A DNA stretch of 64,000 nucleotides from Syngnathus acus (Eukaryota > Chordata > Actinopteri > Syngnathiformes > Syngnathidae): NCBI RefSeq assembly GCF_901709675.1, contig NC_051103.1:173501-237500 (forward strand), given 5' to 3'. A program made the position numbers and the translations under genes. Position 1 is the stretch's first letter, and every line of letters begins with the position of its first letter. Positions 1-10,400 of the stretch are shown here, one piece after another. A model generated the notes under the pieces. It did no database searches. It saw only the letters and a list, made by a program, of their open reading frames with translations, and had not been told where the DNA came from.

Positions 1-230
1 CCTGGTCTTCCCGTTGAAGTCCGGTTTTTAATTAGAACACGCGTTCCAGGGTCGAGCACTGATTTCCGGACCTTTGCATCATATTGTCTCTTAATCCAAT
101 TTGCTGCTTTCTGGGCATTCTCATTTGCAATGGCGTATGCCTCCTCCATGACTTGTCTCCATTTCTCCAAATACTGTGGATGTGGGTGATCTTTGACTGC
201 ATGCACCCAACTGACCTTGTTGCCAAAATG
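1..230 (-). pseudogene. Ty3/gypsy element A: integrase C-terminal tail
   Basis: Relic of the end of a Ty3/gypsy integrase. On the minus strand about 75 codons stay open and read WRQVMEEAYAIANENAQKAA, then QYDAKV and DPGTRVLIKN, which is the tail motif found after the catalytic core of many gypsy integrases. The window edge cuts the frame at base 1. It lies downstream, in element orientation, of an integrase core at 4585-4945 and a zinc-binding part at 12437-12870, so all three are probably pieces of one element split by insertions. Family identity is clear from the motif; that the pieces were one copy is inference. Confidence 0.75.
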
Positions 231-847
231 TGTAATGGAAAAATAGTGCAATGGAAAAATAGTACAATGGAAAAATAGCCACTTCGCACTTCACTTAATG
301 CGGCCTTGCAGTATCGCAGGTTTTTATTAAAACAAATGTTGCGGATATATTTGGTGCATCGCGGCTTTATGCTTTTTTCAAATGACTTTACAGCACACTA
401 TTGGCCGGGAGAGAAGACAAGACCAATGGGAACATGTTGATCTGTTTCTTGCTACTGATTGGCTTAGAGATGTAAGAGCAGTTCTAACCATTCATGCTTT
501 ATCTCAGCCTTCCGCAGTTGCGTGACTCAGGACAGAAACTCAACTGGAGACCTTGAATAAGGACTGTATTTGGGGGCTGATTTAGGTATACTCAATCTCC
601 CCAGGTTGTCGGGCCAGAACAAAGGGAAACAATGGTCACACTCTTACGCCACTCTTTATTGAAGAAATTGTCACTATGTTGTATGCGTGTGTGTGCGTGT
701 ATTCGTGTGCATGTGGTTTCTATAGACCTACAGAAAGAAACAAATTAGTGCTTCAACAATAATAGATAACAACAAAACATGACAAATAATTCTAGCGATA
801 TGTTAATAAGATAGTTGAATTGTGTTCACTATGTCTCCATTGATGAT
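231..847. other. No gene recognised; AT-rich spacer with a GT-rich run
   Basis: No supportable coding region. It has a short (ATGGAAAAATAG)-like repetition at about 235-278 and a GTGTGTGCGTGT tract at about 680-710. The stretch 300-370, with GTATCGCAGG and GCATCGCGG, is reminiscent of pogo/Tigger-type ends, but no matching inverted terminus was found. Confidence 0.4.
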
Positions 848-901
848 AGCCATTGTATTCCTTTGTTCAGACAAATTGAGCAGGTCTTACTTTATAATAA
901 T

Positions 902-932
<31 letters not shown>

Positions 933-1804
933 TCATTCAATTTATATAGCGCTTTTCAATAACCCAAAGACGCTTTACAGATAACAAAAAAAAGGGGGGG
1001 GGGTACGTATGGGGGGGGGGAGACAATAGGATATAGTTAATAACAGGACATCGGTCAGCAGTGCAAAGGAGATGGATGGAGGAGCAGGAGGGGCGGGAGC
1101 GGAGGTTGTTGAAGTTGGCAGTACGGGAGGTGGGGGTGACGGGGGGTTGGTAGTCCAAAAAGAGGAGATGGGTGAGCCATCGGGGAAGTGCCGGTCCAGA
1201 TGTTGGACCAGATGGACCAGATGGTGATGCCGGTCGACCTCGACTGCACCCGCTCGAACGGCAGGCCCCAACGCACCACGGCGGCACACAGCAGAGCCAC
1301 GGTTGGCGAGCCCGCAGGGAGTGGAGCCCGCAGGGAGTGGAGCCCGTCGCCCGAGAACGCCAGACGGAAGGCCAGAGAGCCAGGCCAGAGCTGCCGTAGA
1401 GTCCACAGCAGGCGGCCACAGGCTCAGAGTCGGGAGGCAGGAGGGTCCGGTGGTGGTTTTGGCCAGTTGGCTGTTGGCTAGCTGGCTAACGTAGCTGGTA
1501 GTCCGAGGGAGAGGAAACACATAGGTGAGAGCGGAGCTGCGGGAATGCGAAGTGGACGGAGGACAACACGAGAAAAATAAAAGAAGAGACGGGTGCACTG
1601 AAAACAGGAAAACGAAAAACAAGTAACGGACACGGTCCGGGACAGAAGCGGCAGTCAACAAGCTTGACGCCAGCGTGCTCTAACCCGGAAGACAACAGAC
1701 GGTGGGGGAGGAGACAATGCTAACAAACTTTTCTGACAGTTTCGGCTGCAAGTTTGTTAAGGTAAGACGTGCTCAATTTGTCTGAACAAAGGAATACAAT
1801 GGCT
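848..1804. repeat. 43-bp inverted repeats enclosing an L2 derivative
   Basis: Bases 848-890 are the reverse complement of 1762-1804 with one mismatch (42 of 43). The 871-bp space between holds an internally deleted L2 LINE copy. The arms are not LINE sequence. They could be terminal inverted repeats of a DNA element that carried the LINE, or an inverted duplication of flanking DNA. Confidence 0.7.
891..1735 (-). mobile_element. Internally deleted L2 LINE (5'UTR and ORF start joined to 3' tail)
   Basis: Minus-strand copy of the same L2 family as 4955-12432. The 5' UTR (about 1735-1480, with CTTCCGGGTTAGAGC) and the start of the ORF are followed directly by the L2 3' tail: AAGCGTCTTTGGGTTATTG at about 975-955, then an (AAT)n run at 892-935. 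The whole endonuclease and RT region is missing. The copy is non-autonomous, yet both ends, including the 3' end that the LINE machinery would recognise, are kept. The (AAT)n tail supports insertion by reverse transcription. Confidence 0.75.
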
Positions 1805-1865
1805 GTGTTAATACGATATTACCTGTATGGCAGACAATAACTAAACATATGTTAATATGTGGGCA

Positions 1866-2205
1866 GGTCGGTGGCACACTGGTGAGCACATCCGCCTCAA
1901 AGTTAGGAGGGTGCCGGTTCTATTCCACCTCCGCCACTCCCTGTATGGAGTTTGCATGTTCTCCCCTTGCCTACGTCGGTTTTCTCCGGGCACTCCAGTT
2001 TCCTCCCACATGCTTGGTAGGCCGATTGAGCACTCCAAATTGCCCCTTGGTGTGAGTGCGAGTGCGGATGGTTGTTTGTCTCTGTGTGCCACGCGATCCC
2101 CCTGGACACCGGTTCAGGGTGAGCCCCCGTCTACTGCCCGATGACTGCTGGAATAGGCTCCAGCACCCCCGTGACCCCCGTGGGGACAAACGGTATAAAG
2201 TTTTA
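1866..2205 (+). repeat. Teleost SINE-like interspersed repeat
   Basis: Contains the conserved string GAGTTTGCATGTTCTCCCC, then TTTTCTCCGGGCACTCC, CTCCAAATTGCCC and GGCTCCAGCACCCCCGTGAC. These are hallmarks of a very common teleost short interspersed repeat whose 3' end runs into GGATGGATGG. A related copy lies at 14839-15075 and a 3'-only fragment at 41953-42001. Non-coding; open frames here are not genes. Confidence 0.7.
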
Positions 2206-2219
2206 GTGAAGCCCTAAAA

Positions 2220-2660
2220 TCAGGGTTGACAGACGAGCAGGGCGACCAAGTGCGTGGTGCACTTTCATTTGGATAGAGAGCATTTGGGTCGGGCTTGGGA
2301 AGCTTCGGGTCGAGGCTGAATCGTGGTTGTTACACTGGCATTGATCGAGGCAGGCAGCGTTCGGGCTTGGTCATAAGGCAGTCAGTACGAGCGGCGATCA
2401 GGCTTGGTTGTAAGACAGGCAAGTGGTCAGGACGGGTGGCGACCGGGCTTGGTTGGTCAGAGCACGGAACTGGGTTGTCAACTGGGAATCAGACAGCACA
2501 CAACAAAACAAGGCACAGGAACGGACGGGTAGCTCATAGGTCGAGCTGACAAAGGAGTGGCAGGAGTGTGGTGTTTAAATAGTGGACCGGTGACAGGCAA
2601 GAGCTGATGTGGACGATTGACTTGATAGCGGGGGTGTGGCTGTAAGCACTATCCATGGTG
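2220..2660 (-). repeat. Probable LTR/3' UTR of gypsy element B
   Basis: GC-rich non-coding DNA lying just beyond the integrase remains of element B in its own orientation. On the minus strand it contains a TATTTAAA-type box at about 2570-2580, plausible as an LTR promoter. The second LTR is missing because element B is truncated at about 4575, so the boundaries are estimates. Confidence 0.4.
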
Positions 2661-3268
2661 ATCAAGCAGGACCCAGATGCCGGACAGGCGGGGGAGAACC
2701 AGGAGTGGATCTATACTCCACAGCAGATCAATACTCTGCAGAGGCGTCTGAATCCCTAACGTCAGGAGGCGAAACTGGGACTGGCGGCACCAGAACACCT
2801 GGAGTGGACGACACAACCGGCAGGCAGGTTGGTTCGGGATGCTGGTGGTGGAACTCCTCAACGAACGGTGGGAGTCATCGTACCTCTCCCAGTCGACCAG
2901 GTATTAGAATCCACACTCCTGTTGACTGGATTAAGGCCCACACAATGTACACAGGATCCCAGTTGACGAGGCGGAGGCGTGGACGCAGGAGTCAGCGTGC
3001 GCTCGTGTACTGGTCTCACCTGGGAAATGCGAAAAGTCGGATGGATCCTCATGAACCTTGGGAGTCTGAGATGGGTTGATCACCTTGTGGACGGGGAATG
3101 CTCCCACGAATTGTGGTGCCAACTTGCGCAACTCCACTTGAAGTGGAAGGTTCGTGCAGAAAGCCAAATACGCTGGCCTACACAGTTTGTAGGTGCTGAT
3201 ATCCGGTGTTTGTTGGACTGGCGAGCATAGCCGGTGACGGTCCGGAGGAGATAACCCCGAGACCTGGT
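2661..3268 (-). pseudogene. Decayed 3' end of gypsy B pol (post-integrase region)
   Basis: Heavily frameshifted continuation of the integrase relic. Fragments on the minus strand keep the spacing expected of the post-core region of chromovirus-like integrases, but no frame stays open for long. Assigned from its position between the integrase (3269-3530) and the presumed LTR; no domain can be asserted. Confidence 0.35.
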
Positions 3269-3530
3269 TCACGCCCGGTGGCACCAGCCTATGTTTACCA
3301 GCACCGAAGAGCAGGTGGCGTCACGCTCCTGGTGTTCAAAACACGGCGTCTGGTAGCCGAACACACATCGGAATGGGGACATGACTGTGGCCGAGCTGAG
3401 AAGCAAGTTGTGGGCATATTCCACCCAGGGCAGTTGCTGGGCCCAACCGCACTGATTGTTAGGGGACATGTAGACTTATCCAGCTCCTGGTTGGGAACAA
3501 AAAGGCGGTCATCAGAACAAGCGCTCGGGC
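3269..3530 (-). pseudogene. Gypsy element B: integrase C-terminal core
   Basis: The minus strand reads LPWVEYAHNLLLSSAT, then MSPFRCVFGYQ and FEHQERDA, the conserved end of sushi/chromovirus-type gypsy integrases. The catalytic DDE part expected upstream is deleted, so RNase H (about 3640-4048) is followed almost directly by this segment. Confidence 0.75.
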
Positions 3531-3639
3531 CGGGCTGACCTCTGACACATTAATCGACGTCCCAAGAGACTGTCGCGACTACCACGGATTCAAAGAGAAT
3601 GGTTGCCGGCCCTTCCCGAGCGTGCTCCTCTTCCTGTGC

Positions 3640-4575
3640 CAGTCTTGAAAGCACGTCCGCTTCGGTGTTATGGGATCCCGGTCTGTAAGACAACGTAAAG
3701 TTAAAGCACCCAAAGAATAGAGCTCACCTCGCCTGGCGGGAGTTCAGCCTCTTATTGTAAGTATTCTAGATTGCAGTGGTCGGTCCACACGATGAGTGGA
3801 GTGGCAGTGCTCTCCAGCCAGTGCCACCACTCTTCCAGGGCTAGCTTGACAGCGAGGAGCGCGAGGTTGCCAATGTCAAGACGCGGTTAGCCGACGCAAG
3901 AAGAAAGTGCGAAGATGCTTGTCGTCCGGCCTGGAGCATTGTGAGAGGATGGCCCCTACCCCCATATCCGACACGTCGATCACGACCACGAAATGCCTTC
4001 CCGTATCGGGCATCCGGAGAATGGGGGCGGAGGTGCCGATGAGGGCGGTCAGTGGTAAGGCGACCGAGCTGTAGTTCCGAATGAATCTCCTGTAGAATTT
4101 GGCAAAGCAGAGGAATTGTTGTAGTTACTTGCAGGTGGTAGGAAGGATGTGACCGCCAACACCTTTGCCGGGTTCATTTGGAAGCATCCCTCAGCGATAA
4201 TGTAGCCCAGGAAAGATACTGATTTTGTATGGAATTCACATTTCTCCACTTTGATGATCAAGAAATTCTCGAGGAGGCGGCGGAGGACGGACTTGACGTG
4301 GATGATGTGTTCCGACAGAGTACGGAAGAAAATAAGGATGTCGTCGAGGTAGACAAATACGAAGCGGTTGAGCATACCTTGGAGGACGTTGTTAACGAGT
4401 GCCTGAAAGACAGCGGGCGTGTTAGTGAGACCGAAAGGTGGTGTTGAAAGACATATTCCATTCGTACCCCTCTCTGATGCGGACCAGATAAAGGCAACCT
4501 CAGTTCCAATTTTATAAAACATGTGGAGCCTTTGGGGAGCTTGAAGACCAAGGACAGGAGGACAGGACATGTCAA
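3640..4575 (-). pseudogene. Gypsy element B: reverse transcriptase and RNase H
   Basis: Minus-strand relic of a sushi/chromovirus-like pol. The RT palm is clear: [15 protein letters not shown], then [12 protein letters not shown] with the catalytic YLDD, then [14 protein letters not shown]. RNase H follows with [25 protein letters not shown] and [12 protein letters not shown], the last followed by a stop. Frameshifts and stops break it, so it cannot make protein. It is cut off inside RT at about 4575, where it abuts the integrase core of another gypsy element, and its 5' half and second LTR are absent. Confidence 0.85.
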
Positions 4576-4584
4576 TTTCTAGGA

Positions 4585-4945
4585 CTCTTCCAATGTACGC
4601 AGCTACCCAACAGCGTTCGGTTGAAGCGTTCAGCTGGATTGGCTTGGGGGTGGTTCGGGGAACTGCGAAAATGATGGATACCACAGTAGCCTTGGAGCTT
4701 GTGGAAGAGGTTGTTTTTGAACTTTTTTTCCCTGGTCGTGATGTATCTTGTATGGGAAACCAAAACACATAATAAAGTCATCAAAAATCTTCTTTGCTGC
4801 AAATTTTCCTGACTTGTCTCTTGTTGCGTACACCTAAGCATATTTAGTGAGATTATCCATTACTATAAAAATATATTCCTCTCTTCCAATACACTTGTAC
4901 AAAAGCAGGTAGTCAATGCCCAGCTCCTTGCAACTTGCAACCCGC
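4585..4945 (-). pseudogene. Ty3/gypsy element A: integrase catalytic core
   Basis: On the minus strand: [23 protein letters not shown], a stop, then [34 protein letters not shown] and [11 protein letters not shown]. These carry the integrase DDE landmarks, with D in the first block, D in HHDQG and E in AERFNRT. An in-frame stop and one frameshift disable it. On its upstream side an L2 LINE (4955-12432) separates it from the integrase zinc-binding part at 12437-12870, whose end (TPIQSIETSAPFEM) is what normally precedes this core. Confidence 0.85.
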
Positions 4946-5368
4946 CCCCTTTTCTTGTCTTCCGGGTTAGAGCAACGCTGGCGTCTGGATTGTTGACTGC
5001 CGCTTCTACCCCGAACCGTGTCCGCTATTTGTTTGTCCCCTGTTTGTTTTGTGTTTCCCGTTGTAAGTGTGCCCGTTTTTTCTTTTATTTTTCTCGCCTT
5101 TTCACCTGCCCACCGCGTATCTCTGGAGCTCTGCTCGCACCTCTCTGATCCCGCTCCCTCTGAGTACGAGCTACGCTAGCCAGCTAGCCAACCCACCACC
5201 GGACCCTCCTACCTCCCGGCTCTGAGCCTGTAGCTGCTTGCTCTTGGCTCGGCAAACGGCTTCAACCCAACTTTCTGGCCACTTGGCCGGCGTCCTCGGG
5301 GGGAGCACCCGCTCGCTGCGAGCTCGCCGGTCGTGGCTCGGCTGTGTGCCGCCATGACACACTAGGGC

Positions 5369-6095
5369 GTGCCGTTTGCACGGGTACAGTTGGGATTGAC
5401 CAACACCACCACCCACTCCCCCAACATCACGACTCGGTCCACTGCTGCTTCCATGCATTTCACTGCCTACCAACTCCTAGCTAACCAGCTACTAGCCATT
5501 TCTACCATTTTTTCTGAATTATTCCCAGCTGCTGTCACGTCTCATCTCGTCCATGAATTATCACTTCTGCTACTCCGGGCTTCCATTCCACCAACTTCTC
5601 GTCCATTTGTCTACACTGCTGCTGATCTTCATCATCTCAACAATAATCAACGTCTCCCTGCTGCTGCTGCCTCAGCTGCCAGCAAGGCTGGGATCCTAAT
5701 CTTTCTGGACTACCTCTCGCCCCCCCGTCACCCCCACCTCCCGTACTGTCAACTTCAACAATCTCCGCTCCCCCACCCCCGCTCCTTCATCCATCTCCCT
5801 CGCACTGCTGAACTGTCGCTCCCTCTCCAACAAATCACTAGTTATTTTCGAACTACTATTGGAAAATAATTTGGATCTGCTCCTTCTCTGTGAAACATGG
5901 CAACAGCCCATGGACTATTTTACTCTCAACCAAGCCACTCCGTCTAACTACAGCTACATCGCCAAACCCCGCCTCTCTGGGCGAGGAGGTGGTATTGCTG
6001 TCCTCCATAAGCGGTCCCTACCCATCACTGAATTGGACCTCAACCTCCCATCTATTTCATCTTTTGAATATCTCGCTTTTTCCCTCCCCAACTCT
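5369..6095 (+). pseudogene. L2 LINE: N-terminal region and first half of AP endonuclease
   Basis: Frameshifted coding start of the L2 element. After a serine/proline-rich N-terminus the endonuclease begins with NCRSLSNKS, then LLENNLDLLLLCETW and GRGGGIAVLHK, conserved blocks of LINE apurinic endonucleases (nicking of target DNA for target-primed reverse transcription). The frame is broken at 6096 by the ISL2EU-like element and continues at 7309. Confidence 0.8.
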
Positions 6096-6230
6096 ATAGA
6101 GGCTTTGCAGTCACGTGGTTTTATCACGTGATTTTGTGTTATGCCGCCATCTTGGCGGTCAACTCGTCCCTACGTGTTTGTATAGATTGTTTGATTTCTG
6201 CGCTACATTTTCACCGATTTCATCCGAATT

Positions 6231-6449
6231 ATGGCTGATTTGCTATCCAACGAAGTTGGGCATTTGGATGAAGAATCCAAGAAACGTTACAGAGAGAAGT
6301 TGAACCTTGTTGGCACAACGGATCCGTACCTTTTACCGAGAAGCATTCTAAAATCGCCCGAGCATTTTGCAACAGCCGACCTGCCTGAACTCTCATATCC
6401 AGATATTTATAATTACCTCGTCGATTTGTTTTGTAATGGCATTTCATAA
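6231..6449 (+). pseudogene. First exon of a YqaJ/SWIM-type transposon protein
   Basis: Encodes 72 residues starting MADLLSNEVGHLDEESKKRY, with DPYLLPRS and YPDIYNYLVDLF. I recognise this as the N-terminus of the uncharacterised fish proteins that carry a SWIM zinc finger and a YqaJ-type exonuclease and accompany ISL2EU-like transposons. The match fades after YLVDLF, where TTTTGTAATGG could be a splice donor. No downstream exon (SWIM or YqaJ motifs) exists inside the element, so it is a remnant. The recognition rests on memory of the family. Confidence 0.6.
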
Positions 6450-6997
6450 CTTGACATATTAAAAAACTGAATAGAGTGAAATCATTCAGATACTGTACCT
6501 GTCTGTTCAAGTTGCTACCATTTTTATTTTTTGTTTATTTTTGCATGATGCCACATCTGATTGGCTTGAAAACTTAACCAATAAAAATTTTAACCTTGTG
6601 CCAATGGCTTGAAAACTTGTGCCAAATGAAGTAACAAAAACCCTCTTGTTAAAAAATGCTACATTAAAAAAAAATTGTTTCACAAGGTTCATAATAATTT
6701 TTTGGGAAATTTCCTAATGCATTCACTCGAGAATTAATTGTTCAATTCCAATATGAAGTTCAATATTTACATTGATAACGTTTTCAAGCCAATCAGATGA
6801 AGCATCATGAAAAAATAAACACAAAATAAAAACGGGGGGGGGTGAACTGAAGAAATCATCCCATTCCCTGCCTTGCTGCTCTTGCTGCCTTTCTAAAAAT
6901 GCACCCAGCATTTTCAACAATCATATTTGTATCATCCCATATTGTATTATTTCACATTTTGTGAAACAAATCAGGGGTGAATGGTTTGTTTACATAC

Positions 6998-7175
6998 CTG
7001 ATATGAAGTCCTCATTGCATATCCTTGTGTAAATCGTAGGTTTCCATCGTTCACGACGAATATCCGCGATCCATTTATCACGTTTTTTCATGTTCGCCGG
7101 AAATCTATAGAAGCTAAGATTTGGTTTATCGCCTCGTCTATTGCTACATCCAACAGCACAGCAGGTATCCGGCAT
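6998..7175 (-). pseudogene. First exon of a THAP-domain transposase
   Basis: Minus-strand exon starting MPDTCCAVGCSNRRGDKPNL, then FYRFP, KWIADIRRERW and RICNEDFISG. This is a C2CH THAP zinc finger: C-x4-C near the start, then a later C and the position of the final H replaced by D in CNEDF. THAP fingers bind transposon ends in several superfamilies. The exon ends at a good splice donor, CAG/GTATGT (donor GT at 6996-6997). I chose the ATG at 7175 because THAP domains begin within a few residues of the start. The rest of the transposase is deleted. Confidence 0.75.
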
Positions 7176-7308
7176 TTTTAAGCTCAAATAGCAGCAGATA
7201 TAACAAGAAAGCGTGTGTGAGTCGTTGACAGGCACTGAAAAGTTGACCGCCAAGATGGCCGCCAAGCTAATGTGGGTAGCTTGATGACGTCAGCTGCAAA
7301 GCCTCTAT

Positions 7309-7480
7309 TACTGCTGTTCTTATCTACCGCCCCCCAAAGTCACATCCGTCTTTTCTTTCTGAACTCTCTGAACTCCTCACCATCGTATCCTCAGTCTCCT
7401 ATCGCCTCCTACTCATCGGTGACTTCAACATCCACATCGACCAGCCCACTGCTCCACTGACGTCTGACTTCATCTCCCTT
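7309..7480 (+). pseudogene. L2 LINE: endonuclease C-terminal part
   Basis: Continuation of the L2 endonuclease after the ISL2EU-like insert: TAVLIYRPPK, then SYRLLLIGDFNIHID with the catalytic GDFN block. It stops at ..SDFISL at 7480, where a Rex1-like LINE enters, and resumes at about 10615 with LDCFHLTQHINFP. Confidence 0.85.
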
Positions 7481-10400
7481 AGAATAGAATAGAATAGAAT
7501 AGAATAGATCTTTATTGTCATTGTCACATGTACAACGAAATTTAAAAAGTGCCAACCGATCCGCGCATGCGATAAAAAATATATAGAATAAATAGAATAA
7601 AAGATAAAAAAAACAAGCTAAAAACCCACAGAAGAACATACACAGACATAATCATTTACGTTTAGCTGCATTCAATGTGACTACCGCTGTAGGATAAAAA
7701 CTGTTGGCGAATCTGCTAGTCCTCGACCTAATTAATCTGTAGCGTCTGCCTGATGGCAACAGTTCGAAAAGGGAGTGGCCAGGGTGGGAAGTGTCCTTCA
7801 GAATGTTCTGTGATTTTTTGAGACAGCGGGTTCTGTGTAGGTCTTCCAGTGTGGGGAGAGGGCAGCTAATGATCTTCTGTGCTGTGTTGATGACCCCTTG
7901 GAGCTTTTTCCTCATAGCAGCAGTGCAGCTGGAGTACCAAACACATATACAGTACGTTAAAGTGCTTTCTATGGAGCAGCGATAGAAGGACACCAGCAGT
8001 CTCCGTGTAATGCTGTGCCTCCTCAGCACCCTTAAAAAGTAGAGTCTCTGTTGGGCCTTTTTAAGCAGCTCAGAGGTGTTCACGCCCCAGGTGAAGTCCT
8101 CCTCGATGTGGACTCCCAGGTAGCGGAAGGAGGACACCCTCTTCACACAGACCCCGTCGATGATGAGTGGTGGAATGTCCGTTTTATTTTTCCTCCTAAA
8201 ATCAATGACCAGTTCTTGGGTTTTAGCCGTGTTTAGGAGCAGATTGTTCTCTCCGCACCACTCCGATAGCTGGACCACTTCGTCCCTGTAGGCAGACTCA
8301 TCCCCCTTTGAGATGAGCCCCACCACGGTGGTGTCATCCGCAAATTTCACGATGGTGTTGCTGCGGTGGGCGGGGGTGCATGCATGTGTGTAGAGCGTGT
8401 AAAGCAGTGGGCTCAGTACGCAGCCCTGTGGGGAGCCGGTACCAAGACTGAGAGGTGTGGATGTATGACGGCCCACTTTCACCCTCTGGCTGCGACCCGT
8501 CAGGAAGCTCTTAATCCCCCTGCAAGTATTATGTGGAAGTCCCAGGCCCTCCAGTATGTCCACCAGTCTGTGGGGGAGGATGGTGTTAAAAGCAGAGCTA
8601 AAGTCCACGAAGAGCATCCGCACATAGCTCCCCGGCTGCTCCAGGTGGGACAGTGCAGCGTGGAGGGCTGTAGCTACTGCGTCCTCTGTGGATCTATTTG
8701 CCCTGTAGGCAAACTGGTGGGGGTCAAAACCTCTGAACAGGAGTGCTGTGATGTGACCCCGTACCAGCTTTTCAAAGCACTTCATGACCACCGGGGTGAG
8801 TGCGACTGGCCGGTAGTCATTGAGGCTGGTGATGTGGCGTTTCTTGGGCAGGGGGACTATAGTGGAGGATTTTAAACAGGATAGGACGGTGGACTCAGTA
8901 AGGGACTGGTTGAAAATCTTTGTGAAGACTCCAGCCAGCTGATCTGCACAGTCCTTCAGGACACGACCAGTGACGCCGTCAGGACCCGCAGCCTTCCTCG
9001 GGCTGATGGTCCGCAGCGTGCGCCTCACCTCGTGCTCCTTCACTGTGAGGGTGAAGCTGCTGCGGTCTGTGGGATGTGATGTGGCCCCTTCAGGTGGCTC
9101 GGACTCGAACCGGGCGAAGAAGGTATTGAGGACCTCTGCCAGTGAGGCGTCCCCTTCAGCAGCTCCGATGGTGGTTCTGTAGTTGGTGAGATGCTGGACT
9201 CCCTGCCACACCTGCTTGCTGTTGTTGCTGTTCAGGTGATCCTCAATCCTCTTCTTGTAGGCAAGCTGGGCCTCTCTGATGCCTCTCCTCAGGTTGGCTC
9301 TGGCTGTGCTGTAGAGAGCCCCGTCCTCAGACCTGAGGGACAGGGCGGTGTCCCTCTCCTCCAGCAGCCGAAGGACCTCCCGGGTCATCCAGGGCTTCTG
9401 GTTGGGGTATATCCGTATAAGTTTGTCCACTGTGACAGTGTCTGTGCAGTGCTTGATATAACACAGAACACTGTCTGTGAACACGTTCAAGTCCCGGTGT
9501 TCGAAGATGTCCCAGTTAGTCCTGTCGAAGCAGTCCTGCAACTGCTGAGAGGCGTCGTCAGGCCAGGTTTTAACAGTTTTAGTGATGACAGGAGCTGATT
9601 TCCTGATGGTGGTATATGCCGGGAGTAATAGCAGTGACATATGGTCAGACTGGCCCAGGTGAGGTAGCTGTTTTGCCCTGTAGCCTAGCTTGATGTTGGA
9701 GTAGACCTTGTCCAGAGTGTTTACTCCTCTAGTGGCACATTTAACATGCTGATGGAAACTAGGGAGTGCTGCTTTCAAATCTACATGATTAAAGTCCCCT
9801 GCCATGATGTGGACTGCGTCAGGATATCTGCTCAGCTGGCTGCTAATACTGCCATGTAATAGTCCGATAGCTAGCTTAGCATTAGCCTCCGGAGGTATGT
9901 AAACAACAGTCGTCATGACTACGGTAAATTCACGAGGGAGGTAAAAGGGCCTGCATTTAATAGTCACGTACTCCAGGTCCGGGCAGCAGTGACTGTCTAC
10001 AGTCACCATATTAGTACACCAGTTGTTATTGACGTACATACAGAGCCCCCCCCCTTGCTCTTGCCGGAGTTCTCAGTCCTGTCATGACGCTGTGTGGTGT
10101 ATCCTGCTAGCTCGATAGCAGAGTCCGGTATGAGTGGATGAAGCCAGGTTTCGGTGATCAGTACCATGCAGCAGTCCTTCACGGTCTGGTTCGCAGACAT
10201 CTGTAGCCTTAGTTCATCCATTTTGTTAGCAAGAGACCTGGCGTTGGTAAGAAACAGGCTTGGGAGCGGTGGTTTGAACGGCTGCTTCCGTAGCCTGGTT
10301 AACGCGCCGGCCCTGCAGCCTCATTTTTGTTTTCTCTCTCTGCGCTGCCTTCGCTTCCTCCCAGCGGGGATGGTGATCCAAGGGGAGCCGGGGCGCCTGA

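Larger units (their letters stand above)
6098..7306. mobile_element. ISL2EU-like DNA transposon derivative with AT target duplication
   Basis: A 1209-bp element with 13-bp perfect terminal inverted repeats AGAGGCTTTGCAG / CTGCAAAGCCTCT, flanked by AT on both sides (6096-6097, 7307-7308). Removing it restores the L2 endonuclease frame (..NSI-TAVLIYRPP). It holds a YqaJ/SWIM-protein-like first exon reading inward from the left end and a THAP-domain first exon reading inward from the right end. A THAP transposase plus a YqaJ nuclease is the known gene pair of the ISL2EU group. The middle of both genes is gone, so it is non-autonomous. Confidence 0.7.

Noticed and set aside
6231-7175. Host THAP-domain and SWIM-domain genes
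   Set aside because: Both exons are enclosed by one pair of 13-bp terminal repeats and an AT duplication inside a LINE, and no further exons exist.
7268-7306. Functional TGACGTCA-type promoter for a host gene near GATGACGTCAGC
   Set aside because: It is part of the transposon terminus and drives, at most, the THAP exon remnant.
8366-9598. Several plus-strand open frames of 60-169 codons
   Set aside because: They are antisense to the Rex1-like LINE RT and endonuclease and have no domain of their own.
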